From positions 9,015,501-9,079,500 of the forward strand of contig JAPTOF010000020.1 of the NCBI GenBank assembly GCA_028554755.1: a DNA stretch of 64,000 nt, written 5' to 3'. This DNA is from Cordia subcordata. Taxonomy: Eukaryota > Streptophyta > Magnoliopsida > Boraginales > Cordiaceae. This document shows, in pieces, positions 61,001 to 64,000 of this stretch (position 1 is its first letter; each line of letters starts with the position of its first letter). The notes beneath the pieces were generated by a model, which was not told where the DNA came from, made no database searches, and saw nothing but the letters and a program-made list of their open reading frames with translations. Both the position numbers and the translations under genes were made by a program.

Positions 61001-62385
61001 CCATACAAACAATGGTTATATACAAATGTACATGATTTTTGTGAGGCTTTTCACATAAGCTTATTCAATTTCTGAAGGTTTCTTCATATAATTAGTATAT
61101 GCTGATAAATTACTAAGTAAATGCAATAGCGATTTCTCTAGCACTAAAAGTTATCCTACAAGCAATTTAATACTAGTTTTGGGATATTTTTGGTGACTTA
61201 TTCTTGGCATTTGGTGTTCTTATTAAACATTATTGATTAGCATATTCACTCACAAATGCATTTCTTACATGCATTATTCAAGATTCTCGTACTTCATAAC
61301 TTGTTTTTTTCCCCCAAATTACAGTTGCCTTGGCTGGTGGAGTTGCAATCCTCATAATTCTATGTGTTTGCTTCAAAAGGAAATTCTCTTCTTTTAATTT
61401 GAAGATAGAAAAGTACCAAAATGTGGAGACTTTTTTAAAGAATTATGGGTCACTTGCTCCAAAAAGGTACAATTATTCTGATGTCAAGAAAATGACAAGC
61501 TCTTTCAAGATTAGCTTAGGTCAAGGAGGTTATGGTTGTGTATATAAAGGAAAACTTCAAAATGGTAGCCTTGTTGCTGTAAAGATCTTGGATGAATCAA
61601 AGGGAAATGGAGAAGAATTTGTTAATGAGGTGGCAAGTATTAGCAGGACTTCTCATGTTAACATTGTTAAACTTCTTGGTTTTTGTTTCGAGCGCAACAA
61701 AAGTGCTTTAATCTATGAGTTCATGCCTAATGGATCCCTTGAAAAGTTTATTTACGAGAAAAAATTATTGGTAGGTCGCCAGTTGGGATGGCAAACATTA
61801 TACAAAATTGCAATAGGTATTGCCCGAGGATTAGAGTATTTACATTGTCGTTGTAATACTCAAATTCTACACTTTGACATTAAGCCACATAACATTCTTC
61901 TTGATGAAGATTTTTCTCCAAAAATTTCTGATTTTGGACTGTCTAAGTTATATACTAGGACAAAAAGCACTGTGTCCATATTGTATGCTCGGGGGACAAT
62001 TGGATATATTGCTCCAAAAGTTATTTGTAGAACATTTGGAGTTGTCTCTCATAAGTCTGATGTGTATAGTTATGGCATGATGATTCTAGAAATGGTTGGA
62101 GCAAGAAAGAATGTCGATGTAGAAGTGGATCATACAAGTGAGATATATTATCCACATTGGATATACAAGCAGCTCGAACTAAACAAGGAGATTAGGCTTG
62201 ATGGAATTTTGAATGAAGAAGATAATGAAAAGGCAAGAAAGATGATTTTAGTGAGTTTGTGGTGCATACAAGCAAATCCATCAAGTCGACCATCAATGAC
62301 TAAGGTGGTGGAAATGTTGGAAGGAAACTTTGAATCTTTGCAAATCCCTCCCAAGCCTTTCTTATATTCTCCCTCTCAGACATGA
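55170..62385 (+). CDS. GUB_WAK / LRK10L-type receptor kinase, unit B
   Basis: Plasma-membrane receptor kinase of the rust-resistance-kinase Lr10-like group; ligand unknown. Exon 1 (55170-55890, 240 codons plus one base) has a signal peptide (residues 1-22), a Cys-rich galacturonan-binding-type domain and CYSCHRRGGQCLTDS at its end. The donor is GTAAAC. Exon 2 (61325-62385) follows TTACAG; the join makes a Val and stays in frame for about 593 residues. The membrane segment is 241-257. The kinase has GQGGYGCV (306-313), Lys327, HFD at 423-425 (non-RD type), DFG at 443-445, and APK instead of APE at 470-472. The 5.4-kb intron contains copia and hAT-like DNA and a stub of another ectodomain exon, so splicing is unproven. 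If it fails, exon 1 alone would encode a 270-residue secreted protein ending at 55982. Confidence 0.7.
56060..56140 (+). mobile_element. tRNA-derived SINE-like insertion, unit B
   Basis: A box TAGCTGAAGCAG (56069-56080) and B box GGGTCGAATCTC (56112-56123) lie at tRNA-like spacing and resemble the SINE head at 39064 in unit A. The two copies occupy different places, so they are separate insertions. Confidence 0.5.
56292..56518. mobile_element. Tourist-like MITE, copy 4, unit B only
   Basis: Ends GGGTATGTTTGGATTGATT and, inverted, GGGCTCGTTTAGATTGTTT, with clean TAA flanks (56289-56291 and 56519-56521). Unit A, between 37507 and 37535, lacks it. Internal TAAAAGCTAGAATTTTCAGC boxes match the copies at 12841 and 28404. 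This copy gives the best definition of the family. Confidence 0.88.
57533..58211. mobile_element. hAT-like MITE inside the unit B copia gag
   Basis: Ends TAGAGATGTT and, inverted, TAGGGGTGTT, with seven-base flanks GGGTATA (57526-57532 and 58212-58218); the eighth base is ambiguous. Unit A has the uninterrupted site TAGGGGTATAACCAATG at about 39394. The interior is AT-rich, with (TA)n and (TACA)n tracts at about 57788-57801 and 57930-58035. No ORF. Confidence 0.8.
59080..59340 (+). pseudogene. copia reverse-transcriptase relic, unit B
   Basis: Broken frames read FYMNDMLVA (a ruined YVDD box), then FKEFNTKHLGPTNKILGMQL and HQNKKGRKVKISLKNYF, matching FDIKELGLVKMILGMQIHQN in unit A. Stops flank it on both sides. 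Confidence 0.85.
59506..59928 (+). repeat. copia LTR in plus orientation with primer-site relic, unit B
   Basis: TGTTGGACTGAGGTTTGAG to TTATTTCCTATCA; the inverse of the LTR family at 43925. A degenerate primer site (TGGTGCTAGAAGC, from 59931) follows. No partner LTR and no target duplication are visible, so it is a truncated element that cut into the copia relic. Unit A continues uninterrupted here (GAATACTATTAAGAGG at about 41550). Confidence 0.78.
60209..60503 (-). repeat. undisturbed LTR of the older gag-only copia, unit B
   Basis: TGTTAGGATTTAAG to GCTACAACACAAG; sister of the broken LTR at 43782-47553. Just left of it, TCTAAATACCATT is the primer-site relic. With the LTR at 59506 it forms a head-to-head pair around 280 bp of remnant interior. 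Confidence 0.75.
60535..60650 (+). pseudogene. stub of a second receptor ectodomain exon, unit B
   Basis: Sister of 47570-47695: AATTTAATTTTGAATGACAT and AATTGCCACAACATAGATGG align with the unit A stub. More decayed, with no open frame. It shows that the kinase exon once belonged to a gene copy whose ectodomain has been deleted. Confidence 0.7.
60700..60755. repeat. (TG)n/(TGTA)n simple repeat
   Basis: Compound TATG, TG and TATG repeats in the intron before the unit B kinase exon. The matching part of unit A (about 47745-47775) has only a short TATATA tract. Confidence 0.8.
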
Positions 62386-62595
62386 TATGAATTATCAAGT
62401 ACACAAATAACATAATACCTGTAATATTTTTAGTCTATTTCCATAAAGAAATGTTATTTCTTACTTTTGTAACTATAACAATCTATATCTCTAAAGTTAA
62501 TATAGGAATGTTAATTGGAACAGTATGAGGATAGAATGGTACTTGAGAGTATATTCTCCTTGACATGTTAAGCATGTGGTAATAAACTTGAGAAT

Positions 62596-62694
62596 TATTG
62601 TTGTTGTTGTTGTTATTGTTGTCTACTACTACTACTAGGACTATTATTATTATTATCATCATCATCATGGTTGTTGTCATTGGTAGTAGTATTA
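62596..62694. repeat. trinucleotide repeats downstream of receptor kinase B
   Basis: Runs of TTG, TAC, ATT, ATC and again TTG/TAG triplets follow one another, and more ATT triplets lie at about 62958-62984. Any ORF here is low-complexity and not a gene. Confidence 0.85.
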
Positions 62695-63293
62695 AAAGTA
62701 GTAGTCAATTGGAATCCCCTTAAGCCTATTCAAGAACGGTCCAATCCTAACTTCTGAATAATAAAAAAAACAAAAAAATAAGAAAAGTGATTGAAGTAAA
62801 TAATCTCACTGTGGTCTAAACAATTGGGAGAGAATCAATAGATTTGCTTTGAGAGTTAGCTCGCACTTTGGGTATGTGTAATTTGATAAGATTTTACAGC
62901 TATATTGGATACGATCCATTCTCTCTAATAAAAGTATATTTATATTTATTGTTTCTATTTATTATTATTATTATTATTATTTATTGTTGTTAATACTATT
63001 AACAACATTACTATTTATAATCTTGTTTGTGCTAATTTTTGTGGTTATCATTATCATTATTATTGTTCTTTTTGTTGTTGGTATGTATATGACCCAGTGC
63101 TATTAGGTTGAACACATGGTTTCACGAAGCAGCCAAGGGACGTGACAATTCATAGGTATACATACACCTTTATAAACTTTCCCTATTCAAGTACTTGACA
63201 TGAGTGTTGTCTTAGGCATCAAAGTTCCTTTGGTCAACAACACACCGGTGTCCCCTAACCTATTTAAATAGCCTTTTCACTTGTTGTGCTGCC

Positions 63294-64000
63294 TGAGTTC
63301 TTAAACTGGTGTAAATGGCCTGTTGAATGACTGCATGAGTTTTCTTTTGCTCAAAGGCCCTCGGTTCTCTAATGTCCTGAAAATATGGTGATCAGACTAC
63401 TGTTTCTCAGTGTACAGAATAAGCTCTTTAGATGCTACTTATTGGTGGTTTTAGAGTTGAGTTTAGAATCATGTTATATAACATTCCTTTCCAAGAAAAT
63501 AAAGTAGGTTCACCAAATTGTTCTCTTAATCCTTTTTTTTTTTTTTTCATTTTTGGTTCTTTTTAAGAAGAGGAGCAGCAAGGACTGAAATATCTTTAGA
63601 CATGCATAATTTTTGTATACTTGGTGAAATGACCAGAAAATATTAGGGGCTCGAAGTTCATGACCGTTGTTTGAGGGACCATAATGTTTAGTCCATTGGT
63701 AGGTCAAGAATGAGCCTTGAAAGAGTCTGAGGTGGTTTTTTTGGCTTCATTTGAATACAAGATCAATTCACTTCTGTTTTTTTTTATTTTTTTTTCTAAA
63801 TTCAAATTAGTATTTTTCACTGGAATATTTTGTGCAATACTAATAATTTTTCGAGTCTAATTGTGCTCTTCTTGATCACAAAGTCTCATTATGTTCTTTG
63901 GGTGGTACAGTAAGTTTTGGTTGGTCTGAAGAATTTAGCTGCCCAGAGGTGGCATCACATTTTAACATGAACTTGAACATGAATTTGATCATCAACATGA
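63294..64000. repeat. start of a third tandem unit
   Basis: 63294-63775 repeats 34636-35095 (shared strings given there), including the T-run, TGACCAGAAAATATTAGG and AGAATGAGCC. The part shared with the synthetase 3' flank ends at about 63775. The last 220 bases show no gene. A further receptor-kinase unit is expected just beyond the edge. Confidence 0.75.

Noticed and set aside
62483..62680. A 65-codon frame with Asn, Met and Ile runs
   Set aside because: It is produced by trinucleotide repeats downstream of the receptor kinase.
1..64000. CRISPR arrays, operons, phage or plasmid functions
   Set aside because: The DNA is plant nuclear; the direct repeats present are microsatellites, LTRs or tandem duplications without spacer structure.

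Overview
The window is nuclear DNA of a flowering plant, most likely a eudicot. The evidence is intron-split genes (a nine-exon cysteinyl-tRNA synthetase with GT-AG introns and a telo-box upstream), plant-only protein families (DUF1639, NPF/PTR transporters, GUB_WAK-type receptor kinases), AT-rich intergenic DNA, and a heavy load of plant Ty1/copia, hAT, Mutator-like, Tourist, LINE and SINE sequences. I cannot name the species.

Layout, left to right. 1-5.9 kb: a decayed Ty1/copia element on the minus strand with a long coiled-coil gag, a tRNA-Met primer site and an LTR holding a GC-rich repeat. 6.0-6.45 kb: a frameshifted fragment of an NPF transporter gene. 8.0-13.5 kb: a non-autonomous hAT-like element, itself split by a short-LTR copia element and carrying a Tourist-like MITE. 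13.7-16.5 kb: two more small TIR elements in otherwise featureless AT-rich DNA. 17.8-19.0 kb: an intact two-exon DUF1639 gene on the minus strand. 20.0-21.35 kb: a Mutator-like element with a C-rich arm and a G-rich arm. 23.9-24.3 kb: a LINE remnant. 26.9-34.3 kb: the cytosolic-type cysteinyl-tRNA synthetase gene, with a perfect 68-bp inverted repeat in intron 1, a MITE and a tandem duplication in intron 2.

From 34.6 kb to the right edge the DNA is a tandem array of LRK10L/WAK-like receptor-kinase units. Unit A (about 34.6-49.7 kb) is a pseudogene; unit B (about 53.6-62.4 kb) keeps an open extracellular exon and an open kinase exon 5.4 kb apart; a third unit begins at about 63.3 kb. In both units an old copia element sits between ectodomain and kinase, and a stub of a second ectodomain exon precedes the kinase, so the unit looks like two gene copies fused by deletion before the duplication. 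After the duplication each unit gained its own insertions. Because the sister unit supplies the empty site, target-site duplications and element ends can be read almost to the base: a gag-only copia element, two hAT-like elements, a Mutator-like palindrome, a solo LTR, a LINE tail, SINEs and a Tourist MITE.

Only three loci look potentially functional: the DUF1639 gene, the cysteinyl-tRNA synthetase and, less surely, receptor kinase B. They do not form a pathway. No CRISPR array, rRNA or intact tRNA gene was seen.
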